Source: Pseudomonadota bacterium (GTDB lineage: Bacteria > Pseudomonadota > Gammaproteobacteria > UBA6186 > Azoamicaceae). Taken from it: a stretch of 13,049 nucleotides of DNA. The notes below the pieces were generated by a model. That model was given only the letters and a program-made list of their open reading frames with translations, searched no databases and was not told the origin of the DNA. Position 1 is the stretch's first letter. Each line of letters begins with the position of its first letter. The stretch is taken from positions 1 to 13,049 of the forward strand of contig JAJZUR010000006.1 in the NCBI GenBank assembly GCA_021848375.1, in the 5' to 3' direction. Made by a program: the position numbers and the translations under genes. Of the stretch, positions 7,265 to 13,049 are shown piece after piece.

Positions 7265-8105
7265 TTTTTTTGATGTTTCTCGCTGTTTTCCAAGCGATCC
7301 ATAATTTGCGTAAGGGAGTAAGTGTAACGCGTTGGTTTAAAACTGCAAAACGCATTTTTTCAATTTCTTGTAGTAATGTGAAATAGATTTTTGCCATAAT
7401 GAGCCCGCTTTTTTGCGAATATCGATCAATTTTCGGTAACGCTTTTAACGCAGCATCATAATATCTCTTTGCTCGTTCGGATTGAAAACGCATCAAGGCT
7501 TGAAAATTTTCAGAATAGCGTTTACCAAGAACATCTTCTGAACTGAGCGAAAATTGACTAAGTTCAGATTCGGGAAGATAAACGCGTCCACGAACGGCAT
7601 CTTCTCCAACGTCGCGTATAATATTTACCAGTTGAAAAGCTATGCCTAAGTTTTTTGCATATTCTAAAGTATTAAGATTTTGATAGCCAAAAATTTCTGC
7701 GGCTAATAATCCGGGAGCACTGGCGACACAATGACAATAGAGACGAAGATCATCGAACGTTTGATACCCCTGATACCGTAGATCCATTTGCATGCCCTGC
7801 AGGATCTCTTGAAATAAATGCTGGGAAAGCGGAAATTGTGTCTTGGCACTTTGCAATGCTTTTCCAACCGGATGTTGGGGGATATCATGAAACACGCGTT
7901 CAATTTCCGCTTGCCACCAGGTTAATTTCTGTTCCGCAATAAATTTATCGGAACATTCGTCTACAATATCGTCCACTTCGCGGCAAAAGGCATACACTGC
8001 CATAATAGCTTGCCGTTGCAACGGGGGTAAGAAAAGGAAACTGTAATAGAAACTGGATCCGCTTTTGGCGGCTTTTTCTTGGCAATATTGGTTAGCGATA
8101 TCCAT
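7254..8105 (-). CDS. hpnD: Presqualene diphosphate synthase HpnD
   Basis: HpnD condenses two farnesyl diphosphates into presqualene diphosphate, the first committed step to squalene and hopanoids. It is a member of the trans-isoprenyl diphosphate synthase (squalene/phytoene synthase) fold, with 283 residues as expected. The first aspartate motif is REVDDIVDE at 42-50 (Asp45, Asp46, Asp49), preceded by the AVYAFCR signature. The second is NIIRDVGEDAVRGRVYLP at 161-178 (Asp165, Asp169). YCHCVASAPG at 123-132 matches the conserved substrate-pocket segment. Next to hpnE, and with a separate hpnC at 8606-9469, the HpnD assignment is favoured over phytoene synthase. The ATG is preceded by AGGG 8 bases upstream. 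A 116-base gap with repeats separates it from the small upstream gene, so it may be read through from there or have its own start. Confidence 0.9.
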   Translation of the reverse strand: MDIANQYCQEKAAKSGSSFYYSFLFLPPLQRQAIMAVYAFCREVDDIVDECSDKFIAEQKLTWWQAEIERVFHDIPQHPVGKALQSAKTQFPLSQHLFQEILQGMQMDLRYQGYQTFDDLRLYCHCVASAPGLLAAEIFGYQNLNTLEYAKNLGIAFQLVNIIRDVGEDAVRGRVYLPESELSQFSLSSEDVLGKRYSENFQALMRFQSERAKRYYDAALKALPKIDRYSQKSGLIMAKIYFTLLQEIEKMRFAVLNQRVTLTPLRKLWIAWKTARNIKKNDS

Positions 8106-8112
8106 GCCAATA

Positions 8113-8161
8113 CCCTAACAAGGGGTGATCACTTTTGCAAGGCTATTTCCCTTTGCAAGGC
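8113..8161 (-). promoter_or_regulatory. Repeat cluster upstream of hpnD, possible operator or leader structure
   Basis: Three elements sit just before the hpnD start. CCCT-AACA-AGGG (8113-8124) is a small hairpin which on the hpnD strand holds the AGGG ribosome site in its stem. GTGATCAC (8125-8132) is a perfect palindrome with further partial symmetry outward. TTTGCAAGGC is present twice (8134-8143 and 8152-8161), the second copy lying within a near-palindrome CCTT-TGC-AAGG. These could be a protein-binding site or mRNA structure; no regulator is known to me for them. No convincing -35/-10 pair was found here. Confidence 0.25.
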
Positions 8162-8184
8162 AAAGAGAAAGTTAGATACCTAAT

Positions 8185-8211
8185 ACCCCCTCACCATATG
8201 GAAAAGGGGGT
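8185..8211 (-). terminator. GC-rich hairpin after the 80-residue gene, possible terminator or attenuator before hpnD
   Basis: ACCCCCT (8185-8191) pairs perfectly with AGGGGGT (8205-8211) around a 13-base loop containing the palindrome CCATATGG. It starts 10 bases after the stop of the small gene on the - strand. The sequence after it on that strand (ATTAGGTATC) lacks a T-run, so rho-independent termination would be inefficient. Partial termination, allowing read-through to hpnD, or a 3'-end stabilising role are alternatives. Confidence 0.4.
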
Positions 8212-8221
8212 GATTTTATGA

Positions 8222-8464
8222 CTAGAAGCGTAATACTTTTTTGCAAGCAGGGGGGTTTGCGTGTAGCTGTGCTGTCATTCTTATCTGATTTGCTCTGCGC
8301 ACTGCATTGAACTGTTGTTGTCGAATTAAATCCAGCTCACGTATGCGTTCTGAATCATTAGTGTGAGTTGAAGCGGTAGGCTGCTGCTCACGGTCTTGAA
8401 CATCATTTGGAGGAGATTGGATATCATCATTGTTGTATGAGTTATTATCAAAAGCATTAAACAT
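8222..8464 (-). CDS. Small hydrophilic protein of 80 residues, unknown function
   Basis: Unrecognised. Residues 1-40 are rich in Asn, Asp, Gln, Ser and Pro and acidic (FDNNSYNNDDIQ at 5-16), so probably disordered. Residues 37-70 form a likely amphipathic basic helix (SERIRELDLIRQQQF then NAVRRANQIR), suited to protein or nucleic-acid contact. The tail PPACKKVLRF holds the only cysteine (74) and two lysines. There is no signal peptide or membrane segment. It is judged a real gene because a good ribosome site (AGAGGA, 8473-8478) lies 8 bases before the ATG and a sigma-70-like promoter lies just beyond. It is flanked by hpnC and hpnD, but nothing in the protein ties it to squalene synthesis. 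A small secreted effector or regulator is possible but unproven. Confidence 0.68.
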   Translation of the reverse strand: MFNAFDNNSYNNDDIQSPPNDVQDREQQPTASTHTNDSERIRELDLIRQQQFNAVRRANQIRMTAQLHANPPACKKVLRF

Positions 8465-8472
8465 AGTGTAAT

Positions 8473-8478
8473 TCCTCT
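8473..8478 (-). promoter_or_regulatory. Ribosome binding site of the 80-residue gene
   Basis: AGAGGA on the - strand, 8 bases before the ATG at 8464. It is one of the clearest Shine-Dalgarno sequences in the window and supports this short gene and its start. Confidence 0.7.
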
Positions 8479-8504
8479 TTAATTAAAAATAATAATATTC
8501 AAAT

Positions 8505-8533
8505 ATCATAAACTTTTTTGGATAAATTTACAA
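8505..8533 (-). promoter_or_regulatory. Sigma-70-like promoter for the 80-residue gene
   Basis: On the - strand, TTGTAA (-35, 8528-8533; 4 of 6 consensus bases) is followed by exactly 17 bases and TATGAT (-10, 8505-8510; 5 of 6). The surroundings are AT-rich. A transcript would start about 30-35 bases before the ATG, in the 141-base gap after hpnC. An overlapping TTTACA further upstream is an alternative -35 but has no matching -10. Confidence 0.55.
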
Positions 8534-8605
8534 TAGCGCTGTAAAGGATCTGGAAGTTTAATGAGTGCTATTTATATTACAAGGTAGTTACACGAAAAAT
8601 TCTTT

Positions 8606-9469
8606 TTAACCCATTAGGGCGTACCAAAATAAAGGTAACCATTGCCAGGCTTTTAGCCTTGGACGTTCATAAATACTATTTCTTTTATAAAGGGCATCGA
8701 TTATTTTTTGCCCTCCTGCAATGATTAATCGAATTTCAAAACCAAACAGCCCCGTTAATTGTTTTCCAAGCAACGTACCAAAATCAAATAATCCTTGGAT
8801 CCGTTCTAGTTGCTTAGCAATAAATTTTTGCATCATATCTATTTCAATGCCCATTTTAAACATATCAGGATAAAGGTTGAAGGCTGTCATTTCATCTTGA
8901 GGTAAATAGCAGCGATTTCGTTCCAGCAGATCGGATCGCAAATCCTGCAAGAAATTTATCAACTGCAGTGATGTACAAATAGCATCCGAATATCTTAGAT
9001 TTTGATCCGTTGCCTGGTGGGTTAAATGCAATAATAGACGTCCGATGGGGTTAGCAGAATAACGACAATACGCTAGCACCTCATCAAAGTTTTGATAATC
9101 GTGTTTGATGATATCTTGTTTAAAAGCGCGCAATAAATCAAATAAGAGAGTTATGGGGAGCTCGGGATGATTCTTAAAGATATCTTGCAGGGCAATAAAA
9201 AGCGGTTCGGTGGCTGGAATTCCATTTTGGATGTCTGCCAAGGATTTCCAATAGGAATCTAATTGCTGTGATCGCACTTCTGGCAGTGCATGTCCTTCAT
9301 CAGCAATATCATCGGCTTGTCTCGCAAAAGCATAGATAACGGCAATGGGACGACGAAGCCCCTTAGGAAGCATAAGGGAGGCGACCGGAAAATTTTCATA
9401 ATGTGATCGCGCGAGCGTTTCACATTGTTGATAGGCGCTTTCTAATACTTGTGGAAGGATAAATGCCAT
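8606..9469 (-). CDS. hpnC: Hydroxysqualene synthase HpnC (squalene/phytoene synthase family)
   Basis: HpnC converts presqualene diphosphate to hydroxysqualene, the second step of the HpnD-HpnC-HpnE pathway. It has 287 residues, normal for the family. The N-terminal signature ARSHYENFPVASLMLP (20-35) is typical of HpnC and distinguishes it from HpnD. The first aspartate motif is ARQADDIADEG at 49-59 (Asp53, Asp54, Asp57). The second is LQLINFLQDLRSD at 168-180 (Asp176, Asp180), followed by RNRCYLP. Family members more often show a D-V-A-x-D form and an R-I/V-Y-L-P ending, so LRSD and RCYLP are mild variations. The start lies 28 bases inside the 3' end of the phosphatase gene, with no evident Shine-Dalgarno site, so expression probably depends on the argS-ubiG transcript. 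It is separated from hpnDE by the 80-residue gene. Confidence 0.9.
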   Translation of the reverse strand: MAFILPQVLESAYQQCETLARSHYENFPVASLMLPKGLRRPIAVIYAFARQADDIADEGHALPEVRSQQLDSYWKSLADIQNGIPATEPLFIALQDIFKNHPELPITLLFDLLRAFKQDIIKHDYQNFDEVLAYCRYSANPIGRLLLHLTHQATDQNLRYSDAICTSLQLINFLQDLRSDLLERNRCYLPQDEMTAFNLYPDMFKMGIEIDMMQKFIAKQLERIQGLFDFGTLLGKQLTGLFGFEIRLIIAGGQKIIDALYKRNSIYERPRLKAWQWLPLFWYALMG

Positions 9470-10122
9470 TGTTCGAACCAGGGTAAGATTTCATCTGCAT
9501 GTTGCACTGCATGGTTGGCATTCCATTTTCGAGTTGCTTCCTTGTCTTCAATATAGCCAAATAAGGCAGCAACGGTTGTCATGCCTGCAGCGTTTCCGGC
9601 AATGATATCGAGCTCAGCATCCCCGATGTAAACGCAGTGATTTGGGCTAACATTGAGTTGTTGACAAGCGTGCAGTAACGGTTCGGGATGTGGTTTAAAA
9701 TGCGGAGTTGTATCCCCACTGACAATACACGCAGCGCGGTGTTTTAGATCGAGCTTTTCCAATAAAGGGAGCGTAAAACGACTTTTTTTATTGGTGACAA
9801 CTCCCCAAGGGATGTGTCGTTCTTCAAGGGTATTCAGGAGTTTCAAAATACCGGGGAAGGGTTTAGCAGCATATCCAAGACATTCCTGGTATTCAGTAAG
9901 AAGATTTTCTTGCAGCAAGGCCTGAGAGTTAGAATAATTTTCTTTATCAAACCCAATTGCAACGAGGTTTTCAATACCATAGGGTACAGCTAGTCGTATG
10001 CTGGAAATGACGTTTTCAGATAAGGGGCGTAAACCCATTTTTGCTCGCAAAGTTTGTATTGCGTGCGCAAAGTCAGGGGCAGTATCAAGAAGTGTGCCAT
10101 CGAGATCAAAAAGTATACTCAT
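9442..10122 (-). CDS. mupP: HAD-family phosphatase of the MupP/Gph type (N-acetylmuramate 6-phosphate or phosphoglycolate phosphatase)
   Basis: A 226-residue cytoplasmic HAD-IA hydrolase. Motif I is FDLDGT (nucleophile Asp6, acid/base Asp8), motif II Thr110 in VVTNK, motif III Lys143 in FKPHPEP, and motif IV GDAELD (Asp168, Asp172). The cap domain lies between 15 and about 85. MupP dephosphorylates MurNAc-6-phosphate in peptidoglycan recycling; Gph acts on 2-phosphoglycolate. I favour MupP because of WGVVTNK (106-112), the FGYI segment with a following K-W-N-A (199-202) resembling the W-x-A-D of MupP, and the place directly after ubiG, as in Pseudomonas. These two subfamilies are commonly confused, so the substrate is less sure than the fold. 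Its ATG overlaps the ubiG stop by 4 bases (ATGA), and its 3' end overlaps hpnC by 28 bases. Confidence 0.82.
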   Translation of the reverse strand: MSILFDLDGTLLDTAPDFAHAIQTLRAKMGLRPLSENVISSIRLAVPYGIENLVAIGFDKENYSNSQALLQENLLTEYQECLGYAAKPFPGILKLLNTLEERHIPWGVVTNKKSRFTLPLLEKLDLKHRAACIVSGDTTPHFKPHPEPLLHACQQLNVSPNHCVYIGDAELDIIAGNAAGMTTVAALFGYIEDKEATRKWNANHAVQHADEILPWFEQWHLSFHKY

Positions 10123-10823
10123 TCGTCTTTTATAGCATAGGCTAAATAATTGATCGAGAGATCGGGTGAAAATTGGGCTTTATGGGTTAACGGGTTATAA
10201 GAAAGTCCGGTTAATTCTTTCAGTTGTAAGCCAGCTTGTCGTAACCATTCATCTAGCTCTGATGGGCGGATAAATTGACTGTATTCGTGCGTGCCTTGTG
10301 GTAAGAGATTGAGTAAATACTCTGCTGCCAAAATGCCAAACGCATAGGATTTCGGCGTTCGGTTTAATGTGGAAAAAAATAATCGTCCGCTGGGTTTAAC
10401 GAGCTTGGCACAGGCTTTAATGACTGAAGCAGGATCTGGAACATGTTCTAAAAGTTCCATGCAGGTAACGATATCAAAAGATTCAGAGTGTAGTTCGGCA
10501 TATTCTTCTGCAGTAGACTGGACATAGTTTGGTGAGGTTACCTGATTTTGTGCGGCATGCAGTTTTGCAACTTCTAATACAGTTTGTGTTGCATCGATTC
10601 CAGTGACATTAGCGCCGCGAGCAGCCATACTTTCGGATAAAATACCACCGCCACAACCCACGTCAAGCACAGTTCTTTGATTCAAGATACATCTATCGGA
10701 GATATACTGGAGACGACTAGGATTTAATTCGTGTAAGGGTCTGCATTTTCCTTTGAGATCCCACCATTGTGCCGCTAGAGTGTCAAATTTTTTAAGTTCG
10801 TCATTTTTGATATTTTTATACAT
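10119..10823 (-). CDS. ubiG: UbiG, bifunctional 3-demethylubiquinol / polyprenyl-dihydroxybenzoate O-methyltransferase
   Basis: It performs both O-methylations of ubiquinone synthesis using S-adenosylmethionine, at the inner face of the membrane. From the ATG at 10823 the protein has 234 residues (E. coli about 240). The UbiG hallmark FDTLAAQWWDLKGKCRPLH is at 13-31 and the SAM-binding loop VLDVGCGGGILSES is at 52-65. GIDAT is the second acidic strand, CMELLEHVPDP is motif II-like, and NRTPKSYAFGI is the membrane/substrate segment typical of UbiG. An in-frame TTG at 10844 would add seven residues and overlap the Sel1 gene by 17 bases. I prefer the ATG, which starts 4 bases after the Sel1 stop. 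Neither has a Shine-Dalgarno site, so translation probably follows from the upstream gene. Confidence 0.93.
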   Translation of the reverse strand: MYKNIKNDELKKFDTLAAQWWDLKGKCRPLHELNPSRLQYISDRCILNQRTVLDVGCGGGILSESMAARGANVTGIDATQTVLEVAKLHAAQNQVTSPNYVQSTAEEYAELHSESFDIVTCMELLEHVPDPASVIKACAKLVKPSGRLFFSTLNRTPKSYAFGILAAEYLLNLLPQGTHEYSQFIRPSELDEWLRQAGLQLKELTGLSYNPLTHKAQFSPDLSINYLAYAIKDE

Positions 10824-10827
10824 AAAA

Positions 10828-11406
10828 TTAGGATGAACTAGCAACAGTATCGCGGGTTAAGTTGAGCAGTAATTGTGCATCCTCATGCCCTTGTTCTGCT
10901 GCTTCATTTAACCAATGTAGAGCAAGTTCTTTATCTTTGGGAATGCCTTGTCCTTCCAAGTAAGCGCAACCTAATTTGTATTGCGCTTTAGCGTACCCTT
11001 TTTTCGCAGCCATACGAAATAATTGGAGCCCTGCATTGGGATCGCGTGGAACGCCAAAACCTTCAAATAATAAGTATCCTAAATTGAACTGCGCTTTGGG
11101 ATGCCCTTTGTGTGCGGCGCGTTGATACCATATTGCGGCTTGTGCTGGATTTTTCGTAACGCCTTCGCCATTTTCGTAAAGTACGCCTAGACTAAACTCT
11201 GCATCTGCATTATGAAGTTCAGCTGCTTTTTTAAACCATATAGCAGCAGTGGCGGGATCCTTTTGAATGCCATTTCCGATATAATAAGAGAGGCCTTTTT
11301 GATAAAATGCCTCGCTATTGTTAGTTTCAATGCCAAACGCGGGACGTGCGCAGAATGCTGCTGCGATAATAATAGGCGCACCAAGAAATAATAGTCGAAA
11401 TAACAT
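10828..11406 (-). CDS. Secreted Sel1-repeat (SLR/TPR-like) protein
   Basis: A 192-residue protein with a signal peptide (core LLFLGAPIIIAAAF, likely cut near residue 25, PAFG/IE). Four consecutive Sel1-like repeats of exactly 36 residues follow at 31-66, 67-102, 103-138 and 139-174. Each has the A-x-x-x-L-G-x-x-Y...G-x-G-x-x-K-D-x-x-x-A...A-A-x-x-G-H pattern. A partial fifth repeat (EDAQLLL) and a short tail end the protein. Such proteins act as periplasmic or exported protein-binding scaffolds; in Legionella and Coxiella relatives several (for example EnhC and LpnE) affect host interaction. No substrate can be named here. A strong AAGGAGG site 5 bases before the ATG fixes the start. The gene begins 12 bases after argS and ends 4 bases before the ubiG ATG. 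Confidence 0.88.
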   Translation of the reverse strand: MLFRLLFLGAPIIIAAAFCARPAFGIETNNSEAFYQKGLSYYIGNGIQKDPATAAIWFKKAAELHNADAEFSLGVLYENGEGVTKNPAQAAIWYQRAAHKGHPKAQFNLGYLLFEGFGVPRDPNAGLQLFRMAAKKGYAKAQYKLGCAYLEGQGIPKDKELALHWLNEAAEQGHEDAQLLLNLTRDTVASSS

Positions 11407-11411
11407 ACAAA

Positions 11412-11418
11412 CCTCCTT
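11412..11418 (-). promoter_or_regulatory. Strong Shine-Dalgarno site of the Sel1-repeat gene
   Basis: AAGGAGG on the - strand directly follows the argS stop codon and lies 5 bases before the ATG at 11406. It is the strongest ribosome site in the window, so the Sel1 protein may be made at a higher rate than its neighbours from the same transcript. Confidence 0.75.
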
Positions 11419-13049
11419 CTACATTCGGTCAAGGGGCTTAAGGCCGAGTAGCCGAATGCCTTGTTCAAGTACGTTGGCAACCGCTTCACAGAGTAGTAAT
11501 CGACTATCTTGTTGCGGTGAGCCTTCGACTCGGCAGAAGTGAAAAAAGACATGAAACTTTTCTGCGAGCCGATATAAATAATCGGTTAAACGATTAGGCA
11601 GTAGTTCCTCTGCTGTGCGTTCTAAGATTTCATTAAACTGGCATGCTAAAAGGCCTAAGGCAATTTCAGTAGGCTCCTCCAGCACAATAGAGCCATTTTG
11701 CCTTATTAAGTTGGATATGTCAATAGCCGTTCTTCGTTGGATGCTGCGTATTCGTACATACGCGTATAGGATAAAAGCCGCCGTATTGCCTTCAAATTTA
11801 AGCATTTTTTCATAGCTAAAAATGTAATCACTGAGGCGATGATTGGATAAATCGGCGTATTTAATCGCATTAATCCCTAATATGGTTCCAGAACTTTCAA
11901 GCTCTGCAGCAGAGATACTAGGATTATGTTCTTTGAGTTTTGCTTTAGCTTCTGCAATGCCAATATGCAGAACATCAATGAGTCTTTCCGTCTCTCCTGA
12001 TCGCGTTTGAAATTTTTTGCCATCCGCTTTTAAGACTAAGCCAAAGGGTACATGATCAATACGAACCGTTGCAGGATCATAAAAATGCGCCTTTTTGGCG
12101 GCTTCAAATAGCATCTGGAAATGTAAACTTTGTCCTGCATCAGTGACATAAATTAACCAGTTACCTTGTTCTTTTTGAACTCGCTCACGAAGCGCTGCCA
12201 TATCGGTTGTTGCGTAATTAAAACCCCCATCTTTCTTTTGTAAAATAAGGGGAAGCGGTTCGCCTTCGCGATTGGTAAATCCTTCTAAATAAATACATTT
12301 TGCGCCATCGGATAACGTTAAGAGTCCATTAGATTCTAATTCTTGGATCAAAGGTAGTAATAATGGGTTGTAATAGGATTCTCCTCTTTCGATTAATTTT
12401 ACATCCAGTAAATCATAAATCATTTGATTGGTTTTGCGAGAAAGTGTGCAAATATGCTGCCATGCTCTAAGTGAATGTTCATTGCCCCCTTGCAGGGCAA
12501 CCACTTCCAGTTGCGCTTCTTTTTTAAATTCAGGATCTTCATCAAAGCGTTTTTTGGCAGTACGATATAAAGACACAAAATCTCCTAAATCCAAATCGGT
12601 TGATTCAACAAGATTTGCGGGAAAAGTGGATTTTAAATGCGCAATCAGCATGCCAAATTGCGTCCCCCAATCGCCAACATGATTTAACCGGAGTACCATA
12701 TGGCCCATAAATTCTAATATTCTCGCAAGGCAATCCCCAATAATGGTTGATCTGAGATGGCCAATATGCATCTCTTTGGCGATATTGGGGGAGGAAAAAT
12801 CAATAACGACTTTTTTGGGCACGATGGGGAGAGGTACCCCAAGTCTTTTATCTTTTAATTGGGCGTTGATGACCCGAGATAAAAATTGAGCATGTAAAGT
12901 GAAATTAATAAACCCAGGTCCAGCGATCTCAATTTTGGCAAATAGGGTAGGGGTATCTCGTAGTGTGTTTAATGCAGAGACCCATTTTTCAGAGATTTGT
13001 CTTGGATTTTCACCCAAGATTTTAGTTAACTTCATGGCACTATTGAGTT
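11419..13049 (-). CDS. argS: Arginyl-tRNA synthetase, N-terminus outside window
   Basis: A class I synthetase that charges tRNA-Arg in the cytoplasm. The reading frame is open to the window edge. The ATG at 13033-13035 is probably internal: the preceding codons read L-N-S-A and align with the stretch before M-x-x-A-K-x-L in other ArgS proteins, so about 40-50 N-terminal residues are missing. Numbering from that ATG: the region before the catalytic core has IAGPGFINFTL (37-47), the HIGH motif is HIGHLRS at 90-96, and NHVGDWGTQFGMLIAHL is fully conserved. EGEPLPLILQKKDGGFNYATTD matches the catalytic domain, and VLKADGKKFQTRSG replaces a KMSKS motif, as is normal for ArgS. IKYADLSNHR and KFEGNTAAFILYAYVR begin the anticodon-binding DALR domain, which ends in the conserved R-M terminus. 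It heads the transcript of Sel1, ubiG, mupP and hpnC as far as visible. Confidence 0.95.
   Translation of the reverse strand, partial: LNSAMKLTKILGENPRQISEKWVSALNTLRDTPTLFAKIEIAGPGFINFTLHAQFLSRVINAQLKDKRLGVPLPIVPKKVVIDFSSPNIAKEMHIGHLRSTIIGDCLARILEFMGHMVLRLNHVGDWGTQFGMLIAHLKSTFPANLVESTDLDLGDFVSLYRTAKKRFDEDPEFKKEAQLEVVALQGGNEHSLRAWQHICTLSRKTNQMIYDLLDVKLIERGESYYNPLLLPLIQELESNGLLTLSDGAKCIYLEGFTNREGEPLPLILQKKDGGFNYATTDMAALRERVQKEQGNWLIYVTDAGQSLHFQMLFEAAKKAHFYDPATVRIDHVPFGLVLKADGKKFQTRSGETERLIDVLHIGIAEAKAKLKEHNPSISAAELESSGTILGINAIKYADLSNHRLSDYIFSYEKMLKFEGNTAAFILYAYVRIRSIQRRTAIDISNLIRQNGSIVLEEPTEIALGLLACQFNEILERTAEELLPNRLTDYLYRLAEKFHVFFHFCRVEGSPQQDSRLLLCEAVANVLEQGIRLLGLKPLDRM

Noticed and set aside
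8106..8221. A promoter directly before hpnD (for example TTGCAA with a TAGGGT 17 bases on)
   Set aside because: The -10 match is poor and the transcript would begin almost at the ATG. It is not supportable from sequence alone.
8584..8608. Intrinsic terminator after hpnC (AAAAAGAATTTTT on the - strand)
   Set aside because: The only pairing is an all-AT stem with a three-base loop and no GC-rich arm, so it is not credible.
10824..10844. TTG at 10844 as the ubiG start
   Set aside because: It would overlap the Sel1 gene by 17 bases, adds seven unconserved residues and has no ribosome site. The ATG at 10823 gives the expected N-terminus.
1..13049. tRNA or rRNA genes, CRISPR arrays, insertion sequences or att sites
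   Set aside because: No gap is long enough for most of these. The gaps at 1646-1694, 8106-8221 and 8465-8605 were read on both strands and show no cloverleaf, spaced repeat array or transposase fragment.

Overview
The window looks like chromosome from a low-GC gammaproteobacterium, most plausibly a member of the Legionellales. The reasons are protein family content only: gammaproteobacterial-type GshA, BepA, UbiG and a MupP-like phosphatase, the HpnC/HpnD/HpnE squalene route, an IcmD/DotP-like protein of Dot/Icm (type IVB) secretion systems, and a secreted Sel1-repeat protein. No rRNA, tRNA, CRISPR array or insertion sequence was found. The gene density is very high and no gene-free gap exceeds about 150 bases.

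Positions 1-4434 are read on the + strand. The region opens inside the last module of a nonribosomal peptide synthetase (NRPS). The frame is open from position 2, so the gene is cut by the window edge. What remains is the tail of an adenylation domain with sequence resembling the end of an embedded N-methyltransferase, then a carrier domain and a terminal thioesterase. After a 49-base gap with a small hairpin come an unrecognised 243-residue protein, translationally coupled to gshA (glutamate-cysteine ligase), and a short secreted/membrane protein resembling IcmD/DotP. This block ends in a tail-to-tail junction with bepA. The two stop codons are 2 bases apart and sit inside a perfect inverted repeat.

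Positions 4435-13049 are read on the - strand, so gene order runs from right to left. The first transcription block is argS (cut by the right edge), a Sel1-repeat protein, ubiG, a MupP/Gph-type phosphatase and hpnC, all touching or overlapping. A 141-base AT-rich gap follows, with a credible sigma-70 promoter for a small hydrophilic 80-residue protein. A 116-base gap with a strong hairpin and other inverted and direct repeats then leads to hpnD, hpnE and bepA, which again overlap or nearly touch.

Functionally, HpnD, HpnC and HpnE together convert two farnesyl diphosphates to squalene, the precursor of hopanoids; no squalene-hopene cyclase is in the window. The pathway is split: hpnC travels with argS-ubiG, and hpnDE with the outer-membrane quality-control protease BepA. 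The features most worth following up are the probably interrupted NRPS adenylation domain, the IcmD-like protein placed next to gshA, and the unknown small genes at 1695-2426 and 8222-8464.
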